In this document: positions 15,506-23,587 of the stretch, one piece after another
Layout: every line of letters starts with the position of its first letter
How positions within the stretch are numbered: the stretch's first letter is position 1
Notes under the pieces: model-generated
The model's database searches: none
What the model saw: only the letters and a program-made list of their open reading frames with translations
Told to the model about the DNA's origin: nothing
Translations under genes and position numbers: made by a program
From: JAFAMS01 sp963715815
Lineage (GTDB): Bacteria > Vulcanimicrobiota > Vulcanimicrobiia > Vulcanimicrobiales > Vulcanimicrobiaceae
Direction of reading: 5' to 3'
NCBI GenBank assembly: GCA_963715815.1
Contig: OY970278.1
Coordinates: forward strand, 2,604,001-2,668,000
Length of the DNA stretch: 64,000 nucleotides

Positions 15506-17287
15506 CTAGATCTGAGCTGCGAGCTTGGCTATGTCGAGCGTTCCCATACCGGTTGTCATATCGTATCCCGGGAGCGCGGTGTACAAGCCGTTCGCCCCTG
15601 TGATGACGTCGTGGTATGGCCCTAACATATCCGTTGGCGGCGTACCGCTCGGCCCGGTATCAGACCCGACGTACAAACTGTAGAGGCGCGGCGCGGCAAA
15701 GCCGAGCTTGTTGCCTTTCGTAGTTTGCAACCGCGCGTACGAGCCCATGGCAAGCGGTGACGACAGACTCGTTCCACCGTAGTACTCTGCAGTACCGCCC
15801 ATGAATATCTGCGCACCCGTATTCGGATCTGCGACCATCGAGATGTCCGGTAAGGATTTGCAATTGCACTTCCCACCGATCGTCGCGACGCTAGCTTGCC
15901 AATACGGCGAAGGTTCGAATTGCGAGATTCCGCCGCCGCCTGAATACCATGCGACTTCGCCGTCATAGTTGCCGGCCGTGTCGGTCGTCAACGTCGTTCC
16001 ACCGACGCCGACGACATAGGGTGATGCAGCCGGATATTCAACGAACGGTGGGCCAGCGGCGGGAACACCGTTCGGGGCGCCAACGCCGCACGACGAGCCT
16101 TGATCGCCGGTCGATGCGAAAAGCGTTTGTCCTTGCGCTGCCGCCTGCAAGAAGACTTGATCGTCCGCCATCATCGAACCGTCGAGATAGGCTTCGAATT
16201 CGCAGATGCCAAGGGAAGCATTCGCGATCTTGGCGACGTCTTGCTCGGCCCAGCGATTGAAGTCGAGCGCCAGATCCGAATCCGTGAGCGATGTCGTCAC
16301 GTAGAAGTACAAGTGCTTGACGTTGCCGGCAATGCCGGTTGACGTTTGTGAATCGAGGTCCCATTCATCTGCGCCGGATGTATCGGTCGAGGCGAGGCCG
16401 ACTTGCACGATCGAAACGGGAACCTGCGGCAATCCATTCTGTTGCTCGAAGTAACGCAGATCGGTAATGACCGATGAGACGTTGCCTTCGGACATAACGG
16501 CGATGGTTGTGTTCGAGCCGGTCGGCGTCGACCCGGCATCGTATGCTAGCTGGAATCCGGTCGCGTTATAGCTCCGAATGCAGTTCGTGGTTACTGTGAT
16601 GTCGCAGGCGAGGCCGGGTGCTTGATGGGTCGGCGTCTTTGCCGGGACGTTGTTCAAGCCCAACACCGAGAGCACGATTCCACTAAGCGAGCTTGGCACG
16701 AGCGCCGGAGCCGTATTCGTGAAGACGTGCAATCCGTTCCACGTGAATTGCTGTAGCGACGTATTGAACGCGGCTTGAATCTGCGCGGGCGTTCCGGTTG
16801 CAGAGACGAACAGATTGCTCGGCTCGGCAGACACGTTCGTGAAACCCTTGCTCGTAAGATACGACGTCACGGCACTGACTTGGCTGGACGTGGGTCCGTA
16901 TGAAGCCGTGAATTGCGCGGGCGAAAGAAACTGCCCGTACATCGAGTCATTTGGATTGTTGACGCGCGTCGCGATCGTTTGCGCGTCCGCTGCGTCGCGC
17001 AGCGCAAGCGCAACGGCGATATTGATCTGCGTCGTTGCGGGCACAGCGCCCAATGAGGTTGCGTTGAGAAGATTCAGTGCGACCGTATTGGTTGCAGCCC
17101 ATCCCGATGGAACGGTAATGGACTGCGCGGCGCGCGAGAGCTGAGCGTTACGAGGCGTCGAAGCTTGACCCGTCGTCGACGATGTGGACATTCCCTCACT
17201 CGTTGTGGGGAGTGAGGACGACCCGCCGTGCGAGCAAGCTGCCAACGCCATGACCAAAAGGAGCGGCGCCAGAGCGCGTGTTTGCAT
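15506..17287 (-). CDS. Secreted sedolisin-family (S53) serine-carboxyl peptidase lipoprotein with pro-domain
   Basis: 593 residues from ATG 17287, chosen because it gives a lipoprotein signal ('LLLVMALAAC', lipobox Cys18) with GGGAG upstream. The pro-kumamolisin activation domain spans about 55-230 ('FLSPAQFTASYGPTSSQVSAVTSYLTSKGF'). The catalytic domain shows the sedolisin Glu/Asp pair in 'DEWDLDSQ' (about E308 and D312), the oxyanion Asp in 'STGDQGSSCG' (about D395) and the nucleophile in 'GGTSLSSPLAMG' (about S507). The Ca-site C-terminus reads 'DVITGANGLYTALPGYDMTTGMG'. These enzymes work at acid pH outside the cell. Flanked on both sides by related small exported proteins. Confidence 0.92.
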   Translation of the reverse strand: MQTRALAPLLLVMALAACSHGGSSSLPTTSEGMSTSSTTGQASTPRNAQLSRAAQSITVPSGWAATNTVALNLLNATSLGAVPATTQINIAVALALRDAADAQTIATRVNNPNDSMYGQFLSPAQFTASYGPTSSQVSAVTSYLTSKGFTNVSAEPSNLFVSATGTPAQIQAAFNTSLQQFTWNGLHVFTNTAPALVPSSLSGIVLSVLGLNNVPAKTPTHQAPGLACDITVTTNCIRSYNATGFQLAYDAGSTPTGSNTTIAVMSEGNVSSVITDLRYFEQQNGLPQVPVSIVQVGLASTDTSGADEWDLDSQTSTGIAGNVKHLYFYVTTSLTDSDLALDFNRWAEQDVAKIANASLGICEFEAYLDGSMMADDQVFLQAAAQGQTLFASTGDQGSSCGVGAPNGVPAAGPPFVEYPAASPYVVGVGGTTLTTDTAGNYDGEVAWYSGGGGISQFEPSPYWQASVATIGGKCNCKSLPDISMVADPNTGAQIFMGGTAEYYGGTSLSSPLAMGSYARLQTTKGNKLGFAAPRLYSLYVGSDTGPSGTPPTDMLGPYHDVITGANGLYTALPGYDMTTGMGTLDIAKLAAQI

Positions 17288-17426
17288 ACATTTACTCCCA
17301 AGCATGACGAGGGCTATGCTACCCAAGTGCGCGAGCATTACAGCGCTCGCTCGCATTCAGTGATCTACGTCGCAGTGAGCAAGCGCTGCAATGTTTGTAT
17401 ACATGCCGGATGGGTAGGCTGCGTCC

Positions 17427-17723
17427 ATGAAAAGACATGCGCTACTTGCCACGCTCATGGGATCCGCGCTCACGCTGATGATGCCGTTTGCTGCTTCAGC
17501 GCAGAACAGTCAATATGCGTCGCGCGTCGGACTCATAACGGATGTCCAGGCCAATCAAGTCACGCTCGACAGCGGTATGACCGTTTATCTACGTGAAGGC
17601 ACCATCATCAATCCGACGGGTGCCACACTGTACCGCGGAATGCGCGTCCGTGTTCTCGGCATGCGTCAAAATCACTGGCGACTTGATGCTCGTCGAATCG
17701 ACTTGATCAGCGCTCGCCGCTAA
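17427..17723 (+). CDS. Small exported beta-domain protein, paralogue of the 15006 gene
   Basis: 98 residues: signal peptide 1-25 ('LMGSALTLMMPFAASAQ') plus one small beta domain, 'SRVGLITDVQANQVTLDSGMTVYLREGTIINPTGATLYRGMRVRVLG'. It shares the GT-I-N-P-T-G and GM-x-V signatures with the 15006 protein but lacks the NGWYD repeats. It is divergent from the sedolisin gene across about 140 bp that should hold both promoters. Function unknown. Confidence 0.68.
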   Translation: MKRHALLATLMGSALTLMMPFAASAQNSQYASRVGLITDVQANQVTLDSGMTVYLREGTIINPTGATLYRGMRVRVLGMRQNHWRLDARRIDLISARR

Positions 17724-17737
17724 GCTTAAATGAAGCC

Positions 17738-17765
17738 GGCCGCCCGGGCGAGAACCCGGGCGGCC
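17738..17765. terminator. Strong GC hairpin abutting the start codon of the binding-protein gene
   Basis: Perfect 11-bp inverted repeat GGCCGCCCGGG (17738-17748) and CCCGGGCGGCC (17755-17765) with loop CGAGAA, lying 15 nt after the upstream stop and directly touching ATG 17766. There is no T-run, so it is either a Rho-assisted terminator or mRNA-stability structure, or a translational control hairpin. Confidence 0.45.
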
Positions 17766-19394
17766 ATGAAGATCAAGCGGCGCGAGGCCGCTCTCGCGAT
17801 GGCCGGATTTGTCGCGGCCGGTGCAACTCGAGCCGGGGCACAAAACTCTCGCCATCCGTACACGATTCCGCACACGCTGCGTTATACGACGGCCTCGGAC
17901 ATCAACACGCTCAATCCCGTGTTGTTGCAAGATTACAACCTAGGGTTACTCGGCAGTCTGACAATGGCATGGCTCGTTCGGTACGACATTCATAACCAAG
18001 CAGTACCCGAACTCGCGACTGAAATTCCGACGCAGCGCAACGGCGGCATCAGCAAGGATGGAAAGACAATTACCTTCCATCTGCGCAAAGGCGTCGTCTG
18101 GTCCGACGGGGCGCCGTTCGACGCGCAGGACTTCATCTTCACGTGGAAGACGATGATGAATCCGGCCAACAACATTACCGACCGCAGTGGCTGGGATTTG
18201 ATCGTTAAGATCGACATGCCAAACCCGCATACGGTTGTCATCCACCTCAAAGAGCCTTATGCGGCCTTTCTCCCGACGTTCTGCGGCAGCGCCGGAGCGA
18301 ATCCGTGCATCCTGCCGCAACATATTCTCGGCAATCTTCCCAACATAAACAACGCGCCGTACAACAGCCTTCCGGTTGGCATCGGGCCGTTTAAGTACGG
18401 CTTGTGGCAACGCACAGTTCAGGTCGAGATGGTCGCGAACGACAAATATTGGCGCGGGCGACCGAAACTCGATAAAGTAATTTTCCGCGTCATTCCGGAC
18501 CGTAATACCGTCCTAACGCAGCTGACGACGCACGAAGTCGACTTTTGGTATCCGTTCGGCGGAGCATACCTCGATCGCGTAAAGGCCATCACCGGGATTA
18601 AGATCCTACGCCAGGCCGGTTACATCTACAATCATATCGACATGAATCTGAACCGCGACGTTTTCAAGGATCTCGCAGTGAGAGAAGCATTGCGGTACGC
18701 CATCGACCGTCCGCTTATACGCGACAAGATCGGTCATGGCGTCGGCATTATTCAAGAATCGGTGATGGCTCCAACTCATCCGATGTACGATCCACACATT
18801 TCCATTATCCCGTTTGATCTCGACAAGGCGAATAAACTGCTCGACGGCGCGGGGTGGAAGCGTGGTAGTGACGGCGTGCGCGCTAAGAACGGGTTGCGTC
18901 TCGCTCTCGTCGCCGCTTCAACGACAGGGACGCCGGATGCCGATGCGCAGATCGAGCTCATTCAAGATTGGTGGAAACAGATCGGCGTCGACCTCGAAAT
19001 CCACCGCTATGCTCCGCCACTCTTCTTCGCGCCGTATGCAGACGGCGGCATCCTCTACACCGGAAAATTCGACGTCGTCTTCTTCGCGTGGCAAGACGAC
19101 GTAGTCGGCGATCTGAGTAATATCTTTTCTTCGAGCGAGATCCCGCCGAAGGGGCAAAACGACGAGCGTTATCGTAATCCGCAAGTCGATGCGTGGCTTG
19201 CAGATTTTCGCCACACGTACGACGTATCACGGCAACGTGAACTCTCTTGGAAGGTTCAAGAGAAAATCGTGAAAGACGTTGCGACAGTCGTGATGCTTCT
19301 CCGCGAAGATATGTACGGCTTCAATGACGACCTGCAGAACTTCCATCCGAACGCCGTGACGCCGTTCGATGACATGATGAACGTCGACATCTAG
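17766..19394 (+). CDS. ABC transporter substrate-binding protein, family 5 (oligopeptide/nickel type)
   Basis: 542 residues from ATG 17766; a start at 17730 is possible but gives an overlong, Arg-rich n-region. Signal 'KIKRREAALAMAGFVAAGATRAGAQ' has a Tat-like RR. The mature protein is a canonical SBP_bac_5: 'NTLNPVLLQDYN', 'TFHLRKGVVWSDGAPFDAQDFIFTWK', 'FKYGLWQRTVQVEMVANDKYWRGRPKLD', 'REALRYAIDRPLIRD' and 'KLLDGAGWKRGSDGV'. It captures a peptide or similar ligand in the periplasm for a DppBCDF-type importer. No permease or ATPase genes are adjacent; the DppC-like permease at 62.1 kb is far away. The metC-like gene starts 5 bp downstream. Confidence 0.88.
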   Translation: MKIKRREAALAMAGFVAAGATRAGAQNSRHPYTIPHTLRYTTASDINTLNPVLLQDYNLGLLGSLTMAWLVRYDIHNQAVPELATEIPTQRNGGISKDGKTITFHLRKGVVWSDGAPFDAQDFIFTWKTMMNPANNITDRSGWDLIVKIDMPNPHTVVIHLKEPYAAFLPTFCGSAGANPCILPQHILGNLPNINNAPYNSLPVGIGPFKYGLWQRTVQVEMVANDKYWRGRPKLDKVIFRVIPDRNTVLTQLTTHEVDFWYPFGGAYLDRVKAITGIKILRQAGYIYNHIDMNLNRDVFKDLAVREALRYAIDRPLIRDKIGHGVGIIQESVMAPTHPMYDPHISIIPFDLDKANKLLDGAGWKRGSDGVRAKNGLRLALVAASTTGTPDADAQIELIQDWWKQIGVDLEIHRYAPPLFFAPYADGGILYTGKFDVVFFAWQDDVVGDLSNIFSSSEIPPKGQNDERYRNPQVDAWLADFRHTYDVSRQRELSWKVQEKIVKDVATVVMLLREDMYGFNDDLQNFHPNAVTPFDDMMNVDI

Positions 19395-19399
19395 TCGCC

Positions 19400-20554
19400 G
19401 TGAAAAAGGACACGCTCCTCGGGCAGATCGCACGGCCCAAGCCGGGACGTGTGCCCGTGAATCCGCCGGTGCAGCGTGCATCGACGATCCTATTCGAAAC
19501 CGTCGCAGAGTTTGAAGCTGCGCAAAAGACGCGCGCTGAACGTGACGTCCTCTTCTATGGCACATACGGCACCGAGACGACGTTTGCATTTGCGACTGCG
19601 CTCGCGGCGCTCGAGGATGCGTACGGCGCAATCGCGGTCTCATCCGGGCTTGCCGCCATCATTGCGACGATTCAGGCGTTCGTCGGAAGCGGCCAGCATC
19701 TCTTGGTGCCGGATTCCGTCTATCATCCCGGCCGAATCGCATGCGACGGCATCCTCAAAGAGCTCGGCATCGAGACGACCTACTACGATCCGCTAATCGG
19801 AAGCGGTATCGCCGAGCTCATCGAGCCCAACACGCGATTGATTTATATGGAATCGCCGGGCTCGATGACGTTCGAAGTGCAGGACGTTCCAGCTATCGTC
19901 GCCGTCGCGAAGTCACGCGATATTCCAACTGCAATCGACAACACATGGGCGACGGGATACTATTTCAACGCAATCGCGCACGGCGTCGACGTCTCGATCC
20001 ATGCCGCCACCAAGTACATCGGCGGACATTCGGATGTCATACTCGGCGGGATCGTCACGAACGAACGTTATTTCGCACAGGTTCGCAGGGCGGTAGCGCA
20101 GCTTGGCTACAGCGCTTCACCCGACGATTGTTGGCTCGGACTTCGCGGACTTCGAACGCTTGGCGTTCGTCTCGGCGCGCATGCGCAGCGCGCGCTCATC
20201 GTCGCAGAATTCCTAAGAAGCCGGCCGGAAATCGAGCAAGTGCTCTATCCCGCGTTACCTGGAGCGCCGGGACACGAGCTTTGGAAGCGTGATTTTCAAG
20301 GAGCGACCGGGCTCTTCTCCTTCCTATTCAAACGGGAAATCTCCGAACGTTCGGCGATCGCGATGATCGAACGGCTAAAACTTTTCGGTCTCGGCGCAAG
20401 CTGGGGAGGCTACGAGAGCTTGGTGCTGCTGAGTAGGCCTGCACGCACGTCGCCGCGCTGGAAAGACGCGGGCTCAATCGTCCGCCTGCACGTCGGTCTG
20501 GAAGACCCGGTAGATTTAGTCGAGGATTTGCGTGAAGCGTTTACGGCCTTGTGA
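19400..20554 (+). CDS. metC: Cystathionine beta-lyase (PLP, Cys/Met metabolism family)
   Basis: 384 residues, GTG start. Fold-type I PLP enzyme. The Schiff-base Lys is in 'SIHAATKYIGGHSDVILGG'; the phosphate-cup region is 'AIAVSSGLAAIIATIQAF'; an early Tyr lies in 'FYGTYGTETTF'; the substrate Arg region near the C-terminus is 'SIVRLHVGLEDPVDLVEDL'. The 'GASWGGYESL' segment and the absence of the gamma-synthase signature favour MetC (cystathionine to homocysteine, pyruvate and ammonia) over MetB, though related lyases cannot be excluded. It lies downstream of an oligopeptide/metal-type binding protein with 5 bp spacing. Confidence 0.85.
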   Translation: MKKDTLLGQIARPKPGRVPVNPPVQRASTILFETVAEFEAAQKTRAERDVLFYGTYGTETTFAFATALAALEDAYGAIAVSSGLAAIIATIQAFVGSGQHLLVPDSVYHPGRIACDGILKELGIETTYYDPLIGSGIAELIEPNTRLIYMESPGSMTFEVQDVPAIVAVAKSRDIPTAIDNTWATGYYFNAIAHGVDVSIHAATKYIGGHSDVILGGIVTNERYFAQVRRAVAQLGYSASPDDCWLGLRGLRTLGVRLGAHAQRALIVAEFLRSRPEIEQVLYPALPGAPGHELWKRDFQGATGLFSFLFKREISERSAIAMIERLKLFGLGASWGGYESLVLLSRPARTSPRWKDAGSIVRLHVGLEDPVDLVEDLREAFTAL

Positions 20555-20624
20555 TGACCGTCACCGAATCCGGGAATGAGGTCTGCTCCTGACTCCCGCA
20601 TAGGTCTTCAGGGTGGTTAGCCGC

Positions 20625-20975
20625 ATGAATCCTTTGGATGAAGAACGTCTCATGTCGGTGTGTGGTGGTGACGGCGAAGCCGCAACTGCGCTGTTGCAGC
20701 TTGCCGCAGATTCCACGCGCGATCTGATCGAACGCATGCGCTTTGCGCTCGATCAAGGTGATATCAACGAACTGGGTATCATCGCGCACGAGATGCGAGG
20801 CTCATGCAGCACCGTCGGTGCAACCGAACTCGCTGCACTTGCATCGGCACTGGAAGACGAGCTCGAGATCCAGAACGCGACGACGCTTGCCGCCGCACGC
20901 ATTGAAGAATTCTACGCGGCACTCGATCGCCTTGAAACCGCGGCGCGCGAATTTCGCGCCGCTACGGTGCCGTAG
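20625..20975 (+). CDS. Stand-alone histidine phosphotransfer (HPt) protein
   Basis: 116 residues from ATG 20625 (GGGTGG about 9 nt upstream); a GTG at 20613 is possible. One four-helix HPt domain with phosphorylatable H55 in 'IIAHEMRGSCSTVGATELAALASALED', matching the A-H-x-L-K-G-S-x-x-x-V-G-A consensus, except that the usual Lys after the His is Arg. It relays phosphate between a hybrid kinase and a response regulator. No two-component partner is adjacent, so its pathway is unknown. It converges on the ThDP enzyme with a 14-nt tail overlap. Confidence 0.83.
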   Translation: MNPLDEERLMSVCGGDGEAATALLQLAADSTRDLIERMRFALDQGDINELGIIAHEMRGSCSTVGATELAALASALEDELEIQNATTLAAARIEEFYAALDRLETAAREFRAATVP

Positions 20976-22485
20976 CCGGGCTTCGAACCGAAGCGATTCG
21001 CGTGTTGAGACACGCGACATGTTCCATTTCGCGCGCTTGCGATAGCGCTGAACGCAGCTCGGACTCCGAAGCGACATCGAAGCCGCGGGCGCCGAACCCG
21101 CGCGCAACCTCGTCATAGCGCACGTCGCCAAGCATCGTCGCAACGGCGCGTCCGTATTTCTCGCGCTGCGTGTGCCACTCGGCACCCCACCGATCGTCGT
21201 TGCCGACAACGATCGTCAGCTTGACACCTTCGCGAACCGCCGTTTCGATCTCGGCCAGGTGATACCCGAAGGCGCCGTCACCGACCAGCGCAACGATGCG
21301 CCGTTGCGGCTGCGCGATCGCAGCGCCGAGCGCCAGCGGAAGGCTTCCGCCGATCGCACCGAGCCGGCTGTTCCATACGACTTGATTCGGGACAGTCGCG
21401 AGCGCAAGCCGCACCCACTGGCAGAACTCGCCGCCGTCGAGGACGACAAGGTCTTCGGGTCCGAGCGTCTCGCGCAAAATCGCTCCGACGTAGAGCGGGT
21501 GAAGCGCGCCGCCGGACGGCGGAGCATTATCCGTTGCGCGATCCTCGACCGGATGCGCGCGTCGTTTCTCGGGAAGAGCGGCGACGATCGCGTCAAGCGC
21601 AAGCGCCGGCTCGACACGAACGTGAACGTCCGGCTTGCGATCGTGCTGCGGATCGCCTTCAGCATCGATGAGCGCGACACGTCCGTTTGAGGCAAGCGCC
21701 GGCTGAGAGAGAAAATGCACCGCAAAGTCAGCCGGGCCGATGATGAGCGCGCAATCAGCGTTCGCGTAGCCGCGTGTCTCGAAACGGTATTTCAAGTCTT
21801 CGCTGCCACGCGGTGACTCCATAACGACCGGCCTGATTCCTAGACGCGACGCGAGCTCGTGCAGCGCTTCACCCGCACGGCCACGCGCGGCTGACGGACG
21901 AACGATGACGACGGGACGGCGCGCATTCGCGAGCCCATCCGCGATCTTTTTCAAGAGCTGCGAGTCCGTCGTACTCAGCGACGCGGTATTCTCCGCGCGT
22001 TTCAAATTCGCGAGCACTGTGCCGATGCGGTTCGCAGCCTGCGCGGCGATGTCGACCGGGATCATCACGTGCACGGGACCTGGAATTCCGCTTTGCGCCT
22101 CATCGGCTGCACGTGCAAGATCTTCTTCGATCGTTTCTGCACGCATCAGCTTGTGCGTACCCTTGCACACTTTCGATGCGATCGTCGTTTGATCGAGATA
22201 TTGAAACGCGCCGGGGCGATCGCCGGTCGATGGGGGTCCGCCACTCAAGAGTAACACCGGAAGCTCCATCGTTGCCGTAACGGCAACACCCGTGAGCGAC
22301 GCGAGAAAACCGGGGCCGCCTGCGACGAGCGCGATCCCGAGATCGCCGGACACTTCGCTCCAACCCGTAGCCGCGTAGGCTGCAGCCGACTCGTGCCGCA
22401 TGTGCACGATGCGAACATCCGCGGAGGCAAGGCCTTCGTAAAGCGAGAGAATCTGATTTCCTGAAACGGAGAAGACGGGTCTCAT
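20962..22485 (-). CDS. Thiamine diphosphate-dependent enzyme (acetolactate synthase / oxalyl-CoA decarboxylase class)
   Basis: 507 residues from ATG 22485, which overlaps the chromate transporter stop (ATGA). Three-domain ThDP enzyme. The N-terminal Pyr domain has the catalytic Glu in 'IVHMRHESAAAYAATGW' and 'GIALVAGGPGFLASLTGVAVTATMELPVLLLSGGPP' segments. The middle domain is divergent. The C-terminal PP domain has 'GDGAFGYHLAEIETAVREGVKLTIVVGNDDRWGAEW' pieces (GDG...N, the Mg-ThDP motif). Shorter than IlvB (about 560) and unlinked to ilvN or ilvC, so a role in branched-chain synthesis is unlikely. The exact 2-keto acid or acyl-CoA substrate is unknown. Confidence 0.82.
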   Translation of the reverse strand: MRPVFSVSGNQILSLYEGLASADVRIVHMRHESAAAYAATGWSEVSGDLGIALVAGGPGFLASLTGVAVTATMELPVLLLSGGPPSTGDRPGAFQYLDQTTIASKVCKGTHKLMRAETIEEDLARAADEAQSGIPGPVHVMIPVDIAAQAANRIGTVLANLKRAENTASLSTTDSQLLKKIADGLANARRPVVIVRPSAARGRAGEALHELASRLGIRPVVMESPRGSEDLKYRFETRGYANADCALIIGPADFAVHFLSQPALASNGRVALIDAEGDPQHDRKPDVHVRVEPALALDAIVAALPEKRRAHPVEDRATDNAPPSGGALHPLYVGAILRETLGPEDLVVLDGGEFCQWVRLALATVPNQVVWNSRLGAIGGSLPLALGAAIAQPQRRIVALVGDGAFGYHLAEIETAVREGVKLTIVVGNDDRWGAEWHTQREKYGRAVATMLGDVRYDEVARGFGARGFDVASESELRSALSQAREMEHVACLNTRIASVRSPATAP

Positions 22486-23024
22486 GTGGGCCACCAGTAG
22501 ATTCCAACGATAGCAAATATGACGCCGCCGAGTGCAAGCAACGCAAACGGATTCGCGCGCAGCCAGCGCAGAGCGACAAACGCTGCAATCGCGACGATCC
22601 ACGCCATAATGCCGCCTTCAGCAATGCGCAAGATGCTATAGACTCCGGCGAGGATCAGACCCGCTGCGACGGGCGCGAGACCGCGCTCGACGGCGTGTTG
22701 CCAGCTGGCGTCACGATAGTAGCGCCAGACGTGCGCGAGCACGTACAAGATCAGCGAGGTCGGCACGAAAATGGCGAGCGACGCGACGATCGCTCCAACC
22801 ACGCCGTCGACACGGAAGCCGATAAGCGAAACAAGCAACGATCCCGGTCCCGGCGCGGCCCGTGAGATTGCGAAGAGATCGAGAAACTGGCTCGTCGTCA
22901 ACCAATGATGCACCGTGACTGACTGCCGCTCTAGATCCGCGATGATGCTCGCGCCGCCGCCGATCGTGACGAACGAGAGCGGCGTAATAACGCGCAGCAG
23001 CAGCCAAATCAGCGGCCAGATCAT
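22482..23024 (-). CDS. Chromate transporter, second CHR half-protein
   Basis: 180 residues with about six membrane helices. CHR-domain marks: 'SFVTIGGGASIIADLERQSV', 'FLDLFAISRAAPGPGSLLVSLIGFRVDGVVGAIVA' pieces with the AAPGP motif. Its start overlaps the first half gene by 4 nt. Short-chain CHR proteins act as pairs whose halves insert with opposite topology; together they equal one ChrA (chromate, or more generally oxyanion, export). Confidence 0.87.
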   Translation of the reverse strand: MIWPLIWLLLRVITPLSFVTIGGGASIIADLERQSVTVHHWLTTSQFLDLFAISRAAPGPGSLLVSLIGFRVDGVVGAIVASLAIFVPTSLILYVLAHVWRYYRDASWQHAVERGLAPVAAGLILAGVYSILRIAEGGIMAWIVAIAAFVALRWLRANPFALLALGGVIFAIVGIYWWPT

Positions 23025-23575
23025 GCAGTGCGCTGCCGGTAGAATGCCCAGGCGATGCTGAGCGGCGCGACGACGATGACAAGCTCAAACATCGACCAGC
23101 GGAGTAGGCCGATACCGACGAAGACGATCGCGACGATTGCCAGGGTGAGCGGATCGCGAACGGCCGAGACCGTGATGCGCGAAACCATATTGAGCGTCAG
23201 CGCAAGCGCGGCAGCCGCAATACCAGCGAGCGTGTGATGAACTACGGGATACTTCCCCAAATAGCTGTATGCTATTGCGATCGGGATGATGACGATCAGT
23301 GCAGGCACGATCATCGCGCAGAAGCCGACGATCGCTCCGAGCGTTCCGCGCAGCCGAAAACCAAGCCAGACAGCGAGGTTCACGACATTCACGCCGGGCA
23401 TCGCTTGGCAGATGGCGAGGCTGCTCAGGAATTCGGATTCTGAGAACCAGCTACGGGCCTCGACGAATTCCCGGTACATCCATCCCGAAAGTCCACCGCC
23501 GAAACTCGTTAAGCTGATTTTCGAAAAGACCAGGAAGATTTCGCCGAGCGAAACCCGGGGCCGATCTACCTCCAC
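23021..23575 (-). CDS. Chromate transporter, first CHR half-protein
   Basis: 184 residues from GTG 23575. The open frame extends into ppdK, but those residues are unlike the family, so I choose the GTG just after the ppdK stop. CHR marks: 'IFLVFSKISLTSFGGGLSGWMYREF', 'SSLAICQAMPGVNVVNLAVWLGFRLRGTLGAIVG' pieces with QAMPG in place of QALPGP. About five to six membrane helices. It partners with the overlapping second half gene. TATAAT ends 6 nt upstream of the GTG, suggesting a leaderless or near-leaderless transcript in addition to read-through from ppdK. Confidence 0.85.
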   Translation of the reverse strand: MEVDRPRVSLGEIFLVFSKISLTSFGGGLSGWMYREFVEARSWFSESEFLSSLAICQAMPGVNVVNLAVWLGFRLRGTLGAIVGFCAMIVPALIVIIPIAIAYSYLGKYPVVHHTLAGIAAAALALTLNMVSRITVSAVRDPLTLAIVAIVFVGIGLLRWSMFELVIVVAPLSIAWAFYRQRTA

Positions 23576-23581
23576 ATGATG

Positions 23582-23587
23582 ATTATA
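23582..23587 (-). promoter_or_regulatory. TATAAT -10 element just upstream of the first chromate gene
   Basis: Perfect TATAAT on the minus strand at the very end of ppdK, 6 nt before the GTG start. No convincing -35 hexamer is visible 16-18 nt further upstream, so promoter activity is uncertain. Confidence 0.3.

Noticed and set aside
20962..22485. Calling the ThDP enzyme acetolactate synthase IlvB
   Set aside because: Shorter than IlvB, no ilvN/ilvC neighbour, and the middle domain is divergent.
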